Part shown: one piece after another, positions 8,053 to 16,960 of the stretch
Layout: each line of letters starts with the position of its first letter
Numbering within the stretch: position 1 is the stretch's first letter
Assembly: GCA_002841885.1 (NCBI GenBank)
Contig: PHBE01000003.1
Span: forward strand, 1-64,000
Direction: 5' to 3'
DNA length: 64,000 nucleotides
DNA from: Deltaproteobacteria bacterium HGW-Deltaproteobacteria-18
Lineage (GTDB): Bacteria; Desulfobacterota; Desulfovibrionia; Desulfovibrionales; Desulfomicrobiaceae
Notes under the pieces: generated by a model
What the model saw: the letters and a program-made list of their open reading frames with translations, nothing else
Databases searched by the model: none
What the model was told of the DNA's origin: nothing
Position numbers and translations under genes: made by a program

Positions 8053-9954
8053 ATGGATGCACGGCACAGTCTCGGCGATCTCGACACATATCTCTTCAAG
8101 CAGGGGCGGCATACCCGCCTTTATGAGCATTTTGGCGCACACCCCGAATCCTTGGGCCCGAAATCGGCGGGAACACGTTTCGTGGTCTGGGCACCCAATG
8201 CCTCTTTCGTCTCGGTAATCGGGGACTTCAATGCCTGGGACCGCGCTGCTGCGCCCATGAGCATGCGCGCGGACAGCTCCGGAGTGTGGGAATGCTTCGT
8301 GCCCGAGGCGCGGCATGGTCAACGTTACAAATACTATCTTTCCTGGCCCGGCGGAGAAGGGGAGCGGGCAGATCCCTTTGCCCTTTTTTGCGAGGAACCG
8401 CCGGCCACGGGTTCCATTATCTGGGATCTGGACTACGTCTGGGAGGACGGGGACTGGATGCAGACCAGGTTTGAACGCAACGCGCTTGACAGCCCATGGA
8501 GCATTTACGAGCTGCATCTTGGCTCCTGGCGGCGCGACGAGCACGGGAATTTCATCGGCTATCGCCGCATGGCTCACGATCTGGCGGCTTACGTCAAGGA
8601 TGCGGGTTTCACCCACGTGGAAATCATGCCCGTGGCGGAGCATCCCTTTTATGGCTCCTGGGGATATCAGAGCACGGGGTATTTTGCGCCCTCCAGCCGT
8701 TACGGCTGTCCGCAGGATTTTCGATACATGGTCGATGTCCTGCACCGCGAGGGGATCGGAGTCATCCTTGACTGGGTGCCTGGGCATTTCCCTACGGATG
8801 TTCACGGACTGGCCAACTTCGATGGGACGGCTCTGTTCGAGCACGCGGATCCGCGGCAGGGTTTTCACCCGGAATGGAAGAGCGCCATCTTCAACTACGG
8901 CCGCTACGAGGTGGCCGGATTTCTCATCTGCAACGCCATGTACTGGATTCGCGAATTCCACCTCGACGGATTGCGCGTCGATGGAGTGGCTTCGATGTTG
9001 TACCTGGATTATTCGCGCCCGCATGACGAATGGGTTCCCAACCGCTACGGAGGGCGCGAGAATCTGGCCGCCATCGAGCTACTGCAGGAACTCAACAAGG
9101 CCATCTACGAGGAATTCCCCGACGTGCAGACCATCGCCGAGGAATCCACCTCCTGGCCCATGGTGTCAAAGCCCGTCTATCTGGGCGGTCTGGGTTTCGG
9201 ACTCAAGTGGAACATGGGCTGGATGAACGACTCGCTGACGTACATGGAGCTTGATCCGATCTTCCGCAAATTCCACCACAACCTGCTCACCTTTGCCTTG
9301 TGGTACGCCTACTCCGAAAATTTTGTCCTGCCGCTTTCCCACGACGAGGTCGTCTACGGAAAGAAGTCGCTGCTGTCGAAGATGCCGGGGGATTACTGGC
9401 AGAAGATGGCCGGGCTGCGGGCCCTGTTCGGGTACATGTATGGGTTGCCGGGCAAAAAGCTGCTCTTCATGGGGGCGGAATTCGGCCAATGGCGGGAGTG
9501 GAACCATGATCTCTCTTTGGATTGGGATCTGCTGAATTTTCCAGCCCATGACGGAATCCGCGCCTGGGTCCGGGACCTGAACCGGGTTTATCGGGAATGC
9601 GGAGCCCTGCATGAGCTTGACTTCAGCCCGGAGGGGTTCGCCTGGGAGAACTGCAATGATTCCGACCAAAGCGTGCTGAGCTTTTTCCGCAAGGACAAGG
9701 AGGGGCGGGCGGTCCTGGTGGTCTGCAACTTTACCCCGGTGCCACGCGAGAACTATGCCGTGGGTGTGGACACGGGCGGCACATGGCGCGAGCTCCTCAA
9801 TTCCGACAGCAGCATCTACGGAGGCAGCGGGGCGGGCAACATGGGGCAGGTCCGGGCCGAGCCCATTCCCGTTCACGGTTTCGCCTACTCCGTGAATCTG
9901 CTCCTTCCCCCCTTGAGCGTGCTCTTTTTCCAGTCGGCGGAGGGTGGCGAATGA
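8053..9954 (+). CDS. glgB: 1,4-alpha-glucan branching enzyme
   Basis: 633 residues from ATG 8053, preceded by GGAGG; the in-frame ATG at 7975 sits in the previous terminator and is rejected. A CBM48/E-set domain covers about residues 20-120 (FVVWAPNASFVSVIGDFNAWD). The GH13 barrel follows, with DWVPGHFPTD, GLRVDGVASMLYLDYS (catalytic Asp), AEESTSWP (catalytic Glu) and LSHDEVVYGK. A beta-sandwich ends the protein. GlgB cuts an alpha-1,4 chain and reattaches it by an alpha-1,6 bond, making branched glycogen in the cytoplasm. Its stop overlaps malQ (ATGA). No glgA or glgC is seen here, so the glucan may come from elsewhere, for instance the amylosucrase at 55 kb. Confidence 0.95.
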   Translation: MDARHSLGDLDTYLFKQGRHTRLYEHFGAHPESLGPKSAGTRFVVWAPNASFVSVIGDFNAWDRAAAPMSMRADSSGVWECFVPEARHGQRYKYYLSWPGGEGERADPFALFCEEPPATGSIIWDLDYVWEDGDWMQTRFERNALDSPWSIYELHLGSWRRDEHGNFIGYRRMAHDLAAYVKDAGFTHVEIMPVAEHPFYGSWGYQSTGYFAPSSRYGCPQDFRYMVDVLHREGIGVILDWVPGHFPTDVHGLANFDGTALFEHADPRQGFHPEWKSAIFNYGRYEVAGFLICNAMYWIREFHLDGLRVDGVASMLYLDYSRPHDEWVPNRYGGRENLAAIELLQELNKAIYEEFPDVQTIAEESTSWPMVSKPVYLGGLGFGLKWNMGWMNDSLTYMELDPIFRKFHHNLLTFALWYAYSENFVLPLSHDEVVYGKKSLLSKMPGDYWQKMAGLRALFGYMYGLPGKKLLFMGAEFGQWREWNHDLSLDWDLLNFPAHDGIRAWVRDLNRVYRECGALHELDFSPEGFAWENCNDSDQSVLSFFRKDKEGRAVLVVCNFTPVPRENYAVGVDTGGTWRELLNSDSSIYGGSGAGNMGQVRAEPIPVHGFAYSVNLLLPPLSVLFFQSAEGGE

Positions 9955-11459
9955 ATCTTGCGCGAAGATGCGGGGTGTTGCTGCATGTCTCATCCCTGCC
10001 AAATCGGCACGGGGTTGGTGATTTTGGTCCCCGCGCTCATGAATTCATCGATTTCCTGGCCGACGGCGGACAGGCAGTGTGGCAGATGCTTCCCCTTGCG
10101 CCCATCAACGCCGGAGCGGGCAATTCTCCGTACAGCAGCTACTCGGCCTTTGCCGGGAACACGCTTTTCATAAGCCCCGAGCTGCTGGTGCGCCAGGGGC
10201 TTCTCCGGCCCAGGGACGTGGAATCGCCGCCCGTCTTTCCCCTGGATCGGGTGGACTACGGGGCGGCGGCAGCATGGCGGGAGAAAATCCTGGAGCAGGC
10301 CTTTGACAATGCGTTTCCCGGCTTGCGCGCGGACTCGGGCTTTGCCGCCTTCTGCCGCAAAGCGAACTTTTGGCTTGACGACTACTGCCTGTTCGCTGCT
10401 CTGAAGCGCGAGCACAGAGGGGCGCCATGGCTGAGCTGGCCGCGCGGACTGCGTCTGCGTGAGCCTGGCGCTCTGGAGCTGGCCCGCGAACGGCTGGGAT
10501 ACGACATCCTGCGGGAACGGTATTTTCAGTACCTGTTCAGCCTGCACTGGGAAAATCTGCGCGATTACGCCGACACGCGCGGGGTGTCCCTGCTTGGGGA
10601 TGTGCCCATCTATGTCAGCCTCGACAGCAGTGACGTCTGGGCTCACCGGGAGCTGTTCGAGCTCGACCGTGAAGGCCGGCCCATCTATTGTGCCGGCGCT
10701 CCTCCGGATTATTTTTCCGAGACCGGGCAGATGTGGGGCAACCCCGTCTATGACTGGGCTTTTCAGGAAAAGGACGGTTTTTCATGGTGGGCCAACCGGC
10801 TGCGGCACGAGAATGATCGCTTCAGCATGATCCGGCTCGATCATTTCCGGGGTTTTTGCGGATTCTGGCAGGTACCGGCCTGTGAGCCCACCGCGGAAAA
10901 CGGGCTCTGGATTCCCGGTCCGGGAGCCCGTTTTTTCAACGCAATGAAGGCGCGCGTGTCGGACTTGTCCATCCTGGCCGAGGACCTGGGCGTCATCACC
11001 GAAGACGTGGTTGAACTCATGAGCGAGTTCGGATTTCCGGGAATGAAGATTCTGCAATTCGCATTTTCGTCGGACATGGGGAAGAACGCCTACATTCCGC
11101 ACAACATCCCCGTGCAAAGCGCGGTCTACACCGGCACTCACGACAATAGCACCATTCGGGGCTGGTTTTCAGACGAGCTCGATGATGAGGGGCGGGACCG
11201 TTTTAGCGCCTACGCGGGACGTCATGTTCATGCGGACAACGCGGCGGATGCCTTGATCCGAATGGCGCTCGGTAGCGTGGCCGCCCTCTGCATCATTCCC
11301 ATGCAGGATTATCTGAATCTTGGTGCGGACGGACGGATGAACATGCCGGGAGTTGCGGGGGGCAATTGGGGATGGCGCCTGCGGCCGGATATGGTCACGA
11401 AGGGACTGGCTGAAAGAATGCAGTTTCTGGCTGGGATTTACGGGCGTACAGGAGGTTGA
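9951..11459 (+). CDS. malQ: 4-alpha-glucanotransferase (amylomaltase)
   Basis: 502 residues, GH77. It starts RRCGVLLHVSSLPNRHGVGDFG, the usual amylomaltase opening, and carries LLGDVPIYVSLDSSDVW, MIRLDHFRGFCGFW (catalytic Asp region), ILAEDLGVITEDV (catalytic Glu) and YTGTHDNSTIRGW. The enzyme transfers maltooligosaccharide segments between glucans and releases glucose. The start overlaps glgB by 4 bp, so the two enzymes are coupled and probably remodel the same polymer. A bidirectional terminator closes the operon. Confidence 0.95.
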   Translation: MNLARRCGVLLHVSSLPNRHGVGDFGPRAHEFIDFLADGGQAVWQMLPLAPINAGAGNSPYSSYSAFAGNTLFISPELLVRQGLLRPRDVESPPVFPLDRVDYGAAAAWREKILEQAFDNAFPGLRADSGFAAFCRKANFWLDDYCLFAALKREHRGAPWLSWPRGLRLREPGALELARERLGYDILRERYFQYLFSLHWENLRDYADTRGVSLLGDVPIYVSLDSSDVWAHRELFELDREGRPIYCAGAPPDYFSETGQMWGNPVYDWAFQEKDGFSWWANRLRHENDRFSMIRLDHFRGFCGFWQVPACEPTAENGLWIPGPGARFFNAMKARVSDLSILAEDLGVITEDVVELMSEFGFPGMKILQFAFSSDMGKNAYIPHNIPVQSAVYTGTHDNSTIRGWFSDELDDEGRDRFSAYAGRHVHADNAADALIRMALGSVAALCIIPMQDYLNLGADGRMNMPGVAGGNWGWRLRPDMVTKGLAERMQFLAGIYGRTGG

Positions 11460-11499
11460 TCCGTGCGTGTCGGACTCGCCAAGAAAAGCATAAAAAAAA

Positions 11500-11523
11500 C
11501 CCTGCGTGAGCAGGGCTTTTTTT
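11500..11523. terminator. Bidirectional terminator between malQ and dsrC
   Basis: CCCTGC (11500-11505) and GCAGGG (11510-11515) form a tight hairpin with a run of As on the left and seven Ts on the right, so it can end transcription of both convergent genes. Confidence 0.88.
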
Positions 11524-11538
11524 GGAAAAACAGCTGAA

Positions 11539-11856
11539 TTAAACGCAGCCGGTGGGCTTGGGCAGGCCGGCCATTTTGCAGGCGCCTTTGCCGGGGCCGG
11601 AGGGGAAAAGTTCGTAGATCTGCTTCAGCTTGTAGCCGGTGGACTTGGAAAGAATACGGACCATGGGGGCAATACCGTTCTTCTTGTAGTAGTCCTGCAG
11701 GAAGTCGAGGATCTGCTGGTGAGCTTCAGTGATTTCGGAAATGCCTTCGCTCTCCTTGACGTATTCAGCCCATTCCGGACCCCAGTCTTCAAACTTCAGC
11801 AGAAAACCGTCTTCATCGATCTCGAAACTTTTACCCTTGAATTCGATCATTGCCAT
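11539..11856 (-). CDS. dsrC: DsrC sulfur-carrier protein of dissimilatory sulfite reductase
   Basis: 105 residues from the ATG at 11854-11856, with AGGAGG eight bases upstream; an earlier in-frame TTG is rejected. The protein opens MAMIEFKGKSFEIDEDGFL and ends with two conserved cysteines spaced 11 apart, the second being the penultimate residue (TGCV). These two cysteines carry sulfite-derived sulfur as an internal trisulfide that is passed to the DsrMKJOP membrane complex. The protein is cytoplasmic. It stands away from any dsrAB genes, as is usual in Desulfovibrionales. It is the strongest indicator of sulfur respiration in the window. Confidence 0.97.
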   Translation of the reverse strand: MAMIEFKGKSFEIDEDGFLLKFEDWGPEWAEYVKESEGISEITEAHQQILDFLQDYYKKNGIAPMVRILSKSTGYKLKQIYELFPSGPGKGACKMAGLPKPTGCV

Positions 11857-11935
11857 GCTCAATTCCTCCTTAGATGTTGTTCCTCAAAATTTTTCCTTCC
11901 GGAAAAAGAGTTTGCAAAGACTCCCCCTATGGGGA

Positions 11936-11952
11936 AGGACTATTTTTGTCAA
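11936..11952 (-). promoter_or_regulatory. Candidate promoter element upstream of dsrC
   Basis: On the minus strand TTGACA (plus 11947-11952) stands about 90 bp before the dsrC start. The region 17 bp downstream (TAGGGG) is a poor -10 and overlaps a CCCC/GGGG inverted repeat. It is a weak call; dsrC is normally highly expressed, so a better start signal may exist. Confidence 0.25.
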
Positions 11953-12054
11953 TCAGAGTCGGCATCCTTCCCCGTCAAGTCAACACTAGCGGCCTCTTTA
12001 GCAGATAGGGGACTACACTTCAACAGGAAAGACGAAAGTACACCCGGCTGACGA

Positions 12055-12225
12055 CTACTTGAAATCCCGGATAATTATCTGTTCCTTGCGCATTCTGCAC
12101 CACGTGGGGCGCTCGTCTTCCTCGGCGATGGGACGCTGGCTTGGAGGACCGACATTGCAGACACGTTGACCTTCCACATAGCTCAGTAACGGACAATTCG
12201 CGCATTTGGTCACGACGAAAATCAT
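12055..12225 (-). CDS. Small cysteine-rich protein, 56 residues, unknown
   Basis: ATG at 12223-12225, stop at 12055-12057. The product starts MIFVVTKCANCPLLSY and has four cysteines (residues 8, 11, 23, 43), consistent with a small zinc- or iron-binding knuckle made by Cx2C plus two further cysteines. The C-terminal third is charged. The ribosome site is weak (ACGGAAAA). It lies 30 bp downstream of another small zinc-ribbon gene on the same strand, so the two may form a mini-operon. I do not recognise the family. Confidence 0.55.
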   Translation of the reverse strand: MIFVVTKCANCPLLSYVEGQRVCNVGPPSQRPIAEEDERPTWCRMRKEQIIIRDFK

Positions 12226-12255
12226 TTTTTTTCCGTGGTTTATGAAGTTTACGCC

Positions 12256-12474
12256 CTAGACGTCGGCGGGCAGGGGAATTTCATGACAGTACTCGTCCCA
12301 CTCCGCGCAGGCCAAGCCCACCGGCTGTTCAAAACTGGCCTGACAATGGGCGCACAGTATCTTGATGTTTGCATCGTTTCCGAACGCTTCCTGCATGGCC
12401 TCTTTTGTGTGCTGCGCCTCGGTGCGATGTCCGCACTCGGGACAGGTGGCGGATACGGTGAATTCCTTGTTCAC
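12256..12474 (-). CDS. Zinc-ribbon protein, 72 residues, unknown role
   Basis: GTG start at 12472-12474 preceded by GAGGAG seven bases away. The product has two Cx2C knuckles, CPECGH near residue 11 and CAHC near residue 41, typical of a zinc ribbon, followed by QASFEQPV and an acidic tail. Such mini-proteins often bind nucleic acid or a partner protein, but no function can be assigned. It precedes the 56-residue cysteine-rich gene. Confidence 0.65.
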   Translation of the reverse strand: MNKEFTVSATCPECGHRTEAQHTKEAMQEAFGNDANIKILCAHCQASFEQPVGLACAEWDEYCHEIPLPADV

Positions 12475-12610
12475 GGAGCTTCTCCTCTTGATTGTGAATC
12501 TTTATTGGGAATGGACTATCCATAAGTACTCGCGGCGTGCGCGTCAAAGTCAAATCCGGTCGCAGTCCAAAGGTCTGTCGCAAGGGGCGCGTCCACCATG
12601 CGTTGGCAGG

Positions 12611-14041
12611 CTAAAGATACGGGGAGAAGAGCCAGAAAAAGGCGTCCCGCAACCGCACTGGCAGTGAGCGTCCTCGGAGTTCCTGAAGGGTCACCGGACG
12701 GCTCCTGGCCATGATGGTGTCGAAATGCCGCGTCAGCTGGATGGCCAGGTGCTGGTCCAGGACCTCCAGGGTCAGCTCGAAATTGAGGCGCAGGCTGCGG
12801 CTGTCCAGGTTTGCTGAACCAAGGTGCACGTAACAGCCGTCCACGAGCATGAGCTTGGTGTGATCGAAGGGCGCGGGCTGCAAGGAGACGCTGATTCCGG
12901 CGCGCAGCAGCTCTGCGAGGATGTGGCTGCAGGCCCAGTGCACGAAGGGGATGTTGTTGCGGCCCGGCAGCAGGATTTCGACCGTGACTCCGCGATACCG
13001 GGCCGACTTCAGGGCGCTCAGGAACGTGCTCGGTGGGAGAAAGTACGGGGTCATGATCCTGATGCTCGACGTGGCCGCGGAGATGATCCCGGTGAGCAGT
13101 GTCTTCAGATAATCGTCTTCGAGATTGGGTCCGTCTACAACGGTGCGGCACAGGCAGTCGCCGGTCGGTTCGGTGAAGAGGACGGGCGGATGGATGCGTT
13201 CCTTGGTCGCGAAAAGCCAGTCATCGACAAAGGTGTCCTGCAACAGGTTGGCCACCGGCCCGTGCACGATGAAATGCAGATCCTTGACCGGCCAGGGCGG
13301 TTTTGCCTCGAGCACATGCTTCTGGCTTATGTTCATTCCGCCGGTAAACCCCAGGCTGCCGTCGATGACCAGGACCTTGCGGTGATTGCGCAGGTTGAAG
13401 TGCAGGTCGGGGGGAAAGAGGCGGGGCGGGATGAAGAGGGCGGTTGGCACGCCTTTTTTTGCGAGCAGCCGGGAGGCCAAGGGCCAGGAATACTTCTCGC
13501 CTACCCCGTCGATGAGTACCCGCACGTCCACCCCGCGATGCACGGCCCGGGCCAGGGCGTCGACGAACTTGAGGCCAAGGCTGTCGGTGTCGAGGATGTA
13601 GGTGGTCAGATAAATGCTGTGCCTGGCGTCTTCCATGGCCCGCAGCATGACCGGATAGGCTTCGTCTCCGTTGAACAGAGGCTCCACGCAGTTGCCCCCG
13701 ACCAGTTCCGTACCCAGAATGTTGTGCCCGACGCGCTCCAGGCGCTGGAATGCGTGGTGCAAAACCGTTGGGTTGATGGCCGCGCTCGGGTACGACGGGA
13801 CGTCCGGGGGGACGTTGTCGGACAGGGCGTCGACCTCCTTGCGCATGCGCGAGGCGCTGCGCCGGACCCGGTTCACGCCGAAGAGGATGTACAGGATGGG
13901 GCCGGCCAGGGGAAAAGTCAGGCATACGCCGATCCAGCCCAGAGCCGAGCGGGAGTCGCTTTTGCGCAGCAGCGCATGACCGGCCGCGCCCAGCGCCAGG
14001 GCGGCCAGGAGCAGCAGGCCGAGCCAGTTCAGGACGTGCAT
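12611..14041 (-). CDS. cls: Cardiolipin synthase (phospholipase D family)
   Basis: 476 residues. Two N-terminal membrane helices (about residues 5-24 and 34-56) precede two HKD motifs: HRKVLVIDGSLGFTGG near residue 218 and HTKLMLVDGCYVHLGSANLD near residue 397. This is the standard bacterial Cls layout. The enzyme joins two phosphatidylglycerol molecules to make cardiolipin and glycerol at the inner membrane. The PAS sensor gene ends 42 bp upstream, so co-transcription is possible. Confidence 0.93.
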   Translation of the reverse strand: MHVLNWLGLLLLAALALGAAGHALLRKSDSRSALGWIGVCLTFPLAGPILYILFGVNRVRRSASRMRKEVDALSDNVPPDVPSYPSAAINPTVLHHAFQRLERVGHNILGTELVGGNCVEPLFNGDEAYPVMLRAMEDARHSIYLTTYILDTDSLGLKFVDALARAVHRGVDVRVLIDGVGEKYSWPLASRLLAKKGVPTALFIPPRLFPPDLHFNLRNHRKVLVIDGSLGFTGGMNISQKHVLEAKPPWPVKDLHFIVHGPVANLLQDTFVDDWLFATKERIHPPVLFTEPTGDCLCRTVVDGPNLEDDYLKTLLTGIISAATSSIRIMTPYFLPPSTFLSALKSARYRGVTVEILLPGRNNIPFVHWACSHILAELLRAGISVSLQPAPFDHTKLMLVDGCYVHLGSANLDSRSLRLNFELTLEVLDQHLAIQLTRHFDTIMARSRPVTLQELRGRSLPVRLRDAFFWLFSPYL

Positions 14042-14083
14042 GCCCCGCTCACCAGTGGCGGCAGGGCAAGGCCGCCGCGTGCG

Positions 14084-15622
14084 TCATTCATGCGCATCCT
14101 CTTTTCTGGCCGGGAGTTTTGGCGCGGTGCACTCCAGCGGGTCCCCCAGGCAGGAATTGAAGATGTCCAGGATGGCCTTGTCCAGATAGGATTCCTCCTT
14201 GTAGGTCAGGAAGGCGGAGTTGAAGGCCTTGGTCACGGCCGTGATCTTGCGATAGGCAAGGTCGAGCCCTTCGCAGTAGGCGTGCAGGGAAGAGGCGGCG
14301 GCTGTCCATGTCTCCCTGGCGTTTTCGGGCAGGGCTCTTGCTGCCTCGTCCAGGCTTTCGATCTCTTCCCGGATGCCGTCCTTGGCGTTGACGATGTGCA
14401 TGAGGTGCGTGTTCAGATAGTGGCACATGCCCCCGGCGGCGTTTCTGAGCACCCGGTTGCGCTGGTCTTCCATGGCCTGGGTGATGTTGTGCGCGATGCC
14501 TTCGTAGTAGAGCAGGTATCCGGATTCATCGTTCTTGGCCCGGGCAGTGATGGCCACCTCGATGGATCTTCCGTCCTTGAGGCGGAAACGGACGTGCTTG
14601 TCCGTGACGAACCCCTCTTCATTGATCTGGGCCAGCAGATCGGCGCGTTCGGACAGGTTTTCGTAAAAATTCCTGAGGTTGCTGGCCAGGGCCTCTTCGC
14701 GGCTGGAAAAGCCCAGCATCTGGATGCCGGCCTCGTTGATGTCGATGAAGGTCCCGTCCGGAGTCACGGAGTAGGCCATGTCCTTGGTGCTCTGGAAAAA
14801 GTCGCGATATTTTTCCTCGCTGCGGGTCAGGGCGTCCAGCGCCTCCTTTTGCTCGGTGATGTCACGGATGACGTGATCGAGGCGGCGGATGGACCTGGTG
14901 GTGCAGTAGACCAGATGTCCTTCATCGTGGACCCACTTGATACGCCCGTTGCTGCTGATGATGCGGTACTGCATTTCCCCGAACTCGTCGTCCACCAGGG
15001 CGCGGTAGTATTTGCTCACAGCTTCCCGGTCTTCGGGGTGGACGAAATGCATGAGCTGCATTTCACCGGCGTTGAAGGCGCGCCTGGGGATTCCGTAGAG
15101 GGCCTCTGCCGCGGGGTTGATGGCCAGGATTGAATGGTCCGTGGGGGAGATGGACACGACCACGTCGTTCAGGGCGTGCAGGATGCTCTCCAGGCGGTCC
15201 TTCAGACGCTGCAGTTCGATGCGGGTTTTGCGGCGCTCGGTTATGTCCGTGATGGCGGCGAGAATGGCCGGCGCGCCTCCGCAATCGACCACGGTAAGCT
15301 TCATCTCCAGGATGGCGTCTTCCCCGGGCCTTGAGATGGAAAATTCGATCCGGTCCGAGAGATCGGAGGTGTAGAGCTTATCGACGCAGTGCCGAACGAC
15401 GCGATCCCGGTCGTCAGGAATGACGAAATCCGCAAACGGTCTGCCCAACAGTCCTTTCAGTTCGGCGCCGACGATTTCACAGAACGCCCCGTTGGTGAAG
15501 ATGATGTTGCCCTCGCGCAGAATGACCACACCGTCGTTGATGTGTCTGACAATGCCCTGGTAGTCGATGCTTTCCCGACAGACATTCAGCAAATTCGCTT
15601 CTTCGAAACAAGATCCGTTCAT
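14084..15622 (-). CDS. Triple-PAS sensor protein lacking a visible kinase ATPase domain
   Basis: 512 residues. Three PAS domains run about 20-130, 148-265 and 277-395, each closing with a PAC-like signature (ITDITERRKT, IRDITEQKEA, AHNITQAMED). The last 110 residues contain GGMCHYLNTHLMHIVNA, resembling the phospho-acceptor helix of a histidine kinase, but no HATPase motifs (N, G1, G2 boxes) follow before the stop. It has no membrane segments, so it senses a cytoplasmic signal, possibly redox or a small ligand. ATG 15620-15622 follows AGGAG. It could be a degenerate kinase or an adaptor. Confidence 0.75.
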   Translation of the reverse strand: MNGSCFEEANLLNVCRESIDYQGIVRHINDGVVILREGNIIFTNGAFCEIVGAELKGLLGRPFADFVIPDDRDRVVRHCVDKLYTSDLSDRIEFSISRPGEDAILEMKLTVVDCGGAPAILAAITDITERRKTRIELQRLKDRLESILHALNDVVVSISPTDHSILAINPAAEALYGIPRRAFNAGEMQLMHFVHPEDREAVSKYYRALVDDEFGEMQYRIISSNGRIKWVHDEGHLVYCTTRSIRRLDHVIRDITEQKEALDALTRSEEKYRDFFQSTKDMAYSVTPDGTFIDINEAGIQMLGFSSREEALASNLRNFYENLSERADLLAQINEEGFVTDKHVRFRLKDGRSIEVAITARAKNDESGYLLYYEGIAHNITQAMEDQRNRVLRNAAGGMCHYLNTHLMHIVNAKDGIREEIESLDEAARALPENARETWTAAASSLHAYCEGLDLAYRKITAVTKAFNSAFLTYKEESYLDKAILDIFNSCLGDPLECTAPKLPARKEDAHE

Positions 15623-15769
15623 ACCCCGTGCTCCTGATGCCCGGCGGGCGTATTATTTTAGGTTGCCGCCGTTGCTGTTACAATATGCATTTTGGCCTTG
15701 GGAGGGCCAGTGATTTTTTAAGGCGTCGTCGGATAACCGTGCCCGGCAATCCGGGGTGAAACCCCCTTG

Positions 15770-15823
15770 TTGACACGGAAATTTTTTATGCGGTATTGAC
15801 CAAAATACATGGGTGAGGTATTG
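15770..15823 (+). promoter_or_regulatory. Promoter and possible MarR operator for the sulfur operon
   Basis: TTGACA (15770-15775) and TATTGA (15794-15799) form a promoter with an 18-bp spacer. Overlapping the -10 is the inverted repeat GTATTGACCAAAATAC (15793-15808), and GGTATTG recurs as a direct repeat at 15792 and 15817. A repressor bound there would block the promoter, fitting autoregulation by the adjacent MarR protein. Confidence 0.45.
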
Positions 15824-15831
15824 TTCACAGT

Positions 15832-16326
15832 ATGAATGAAAAAAAACAGTCCTCTCTGGGTTTGTCTATAGAGATTGATAAATTTCAGTCTATTATGGAT
15901 GAATTGAATAGACGCTGCCATGAACGTTTTCGTGCGCAGTGCGAATTTTTCGGCGTTAGCGAGGCGGAGCTGCGCTGTCTGCGCAATTTCGAGAATCAGC
16001 GTTACATGACGTCCCGGGATCTGGCCGCGGCTCTGGGGGTGGTCAAAAGTCGGGTGACCAAGATCGTCGACGGCCTGGAGAAAAAAGGCTTTCTCCAGCG
16101 TACGCCCGACCCTGGGGATTCCCGGGTGATTCTCTTCAGCCTGACTCCGCTGGGAAAGGAGAAGTGGGACGCGGCCCGCGGGCATGTCCAGGCGGTCAAT
16201 GCCGCAATACTGGCGAGGCTTTCCGAGAGCCAGCGGATCGAAATGCTCTCCGCCCTGGCCATGCTGAAAGTGTCCATGGACGCGGTCTCTCCCTTGGGAG
16301 CGGAGTTTTCGTCCGGCAGTGAATGA
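15832..16326 (+). CDS. MarR-family transcriptional regulator
   Basis: 164 residues with a winged helix at about 45-110: MTSRDLAAALGVVKSRVTKIVDGLE is the helix-turn-helix and the RVILFSLTPLGKEKW strand-turn is the wing. Three cysteines (29, 37, 49) sit in and around the first helices, where thiol-sensing MarR proteins such as OhrR keep theirs; thiol sensing here is an inference. The gene is first in a run of six co-directional genes and lies 58 bp before the dsrE-like gene, so it most likely controls them. Start ATG 15832 lies just after the proposed operator. Confidence 0.85.
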   Translation: MNEKKQSSLGLSIEIDKFQSIMDELNRRCHERFRAQCEFFGVSEAELRCLRNFENQRYMTSRDLAAALGVVKSRVTKIVDGLEKKGFLQRTPDPGDSRVILFSLTPLGKEKWDAARGHVQAVNAAILARLSESQRIEMLSALAMLKVSMDAVSPLGAEFSSGSE

Positions 16327-16384
16327 AGCGGATTGTGTACGGGTTTTTAGTTCGTCCAACAGATAAGACATGGAGGATAACCGA

Positions 16385-16939
16385 ATGAGCGATATGCAGC
16401 AGCTGCAGGAGCAACTCGATGCTCTGCGCAAGGAATTTGCCGGGGTGAAACGCTCCGTCCAGGAAGACAAGCTTTCGATGGTCCTTTTCAGCGGCGATCT
16501 GGACAAGGCTCTGGCAGCCCTCATCATCGCCACGGGCTCGGTTGCCATGGGCATGGAGGCGGTCATTTTCCTGACCTTCTGGGGCACGCCCCTGTTCCGC
16601 AAGCCGGACAAGACCGTGACCGGCAAGGATCTGATGAGCTCCATGTTCGGCTGGATGCTCCCCAAGGGCGCTGGCAAGGCCACCCTGTCCAAGATGAACA
16701 TGGGGGGTATGGGAACGACCATGCTCAAGGATCTGATGAAAAAGAAGAACGTGGCCTCCCTGCCCGAGATGATCGACATGGCCGGCCAGCTGGGCGTGAA
16801 GGTCTACATATGCGAAATGTCCATGGATCTCATGGGATTCAAGCGCGAAGAGATGATCGACTACCCGGATCTGAAATACGCCGGAGTGGCCACGTTCCTG
16901 GCTGAAGCGAAGAACAGCAAGGTGCAACTGTTTCTGTAA
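16385..16939 (+). CDS. DsrE-family (DsrE2-like) sulfur-transfer protein
   Basis: 184 residues from ATG 16385, preceded by GGAGG. It has a coiled N-terminus, a KLSMVLFSGDLDKALAAL core, a membrane-like or buried glycine/alanine segment (about 47-65), and a single cysteine (Cys143) in YICEMSMDLMGF, the position of the persulfide-bearing cysteine in the DsrE2 group. DsrE2 proteins often occur beside TusA and rhodanese, passing sulfane sulfur between them. Here tusA starts 21 bp downstream. It is probably cytoplasmic or peripheral to the membrane. No DsrF/H partner is present, so it is not the DsrEFH complex of sulfur oxidisers. Confidence 0.82.
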   Translation: MSDMQQLQEQLDALRKEFAGVKRSVQEDKLSMVLFSGDLDKALAALIIATGSVAMGMEAVIFLTFWGTPLFRKPDKTVTGKDLMSSMFGWMLPKGAGKATLSKMNMGGMGTTMLKDLMKKKNVASLPEMIDMAGQLGVKVYICEMSMDLMGFKREEMIDYPDLKYAGVATFLAEAKNSKVQLFL

Positions 16940-16960
16940 TCATTCCAAAGGAGGATCAAG

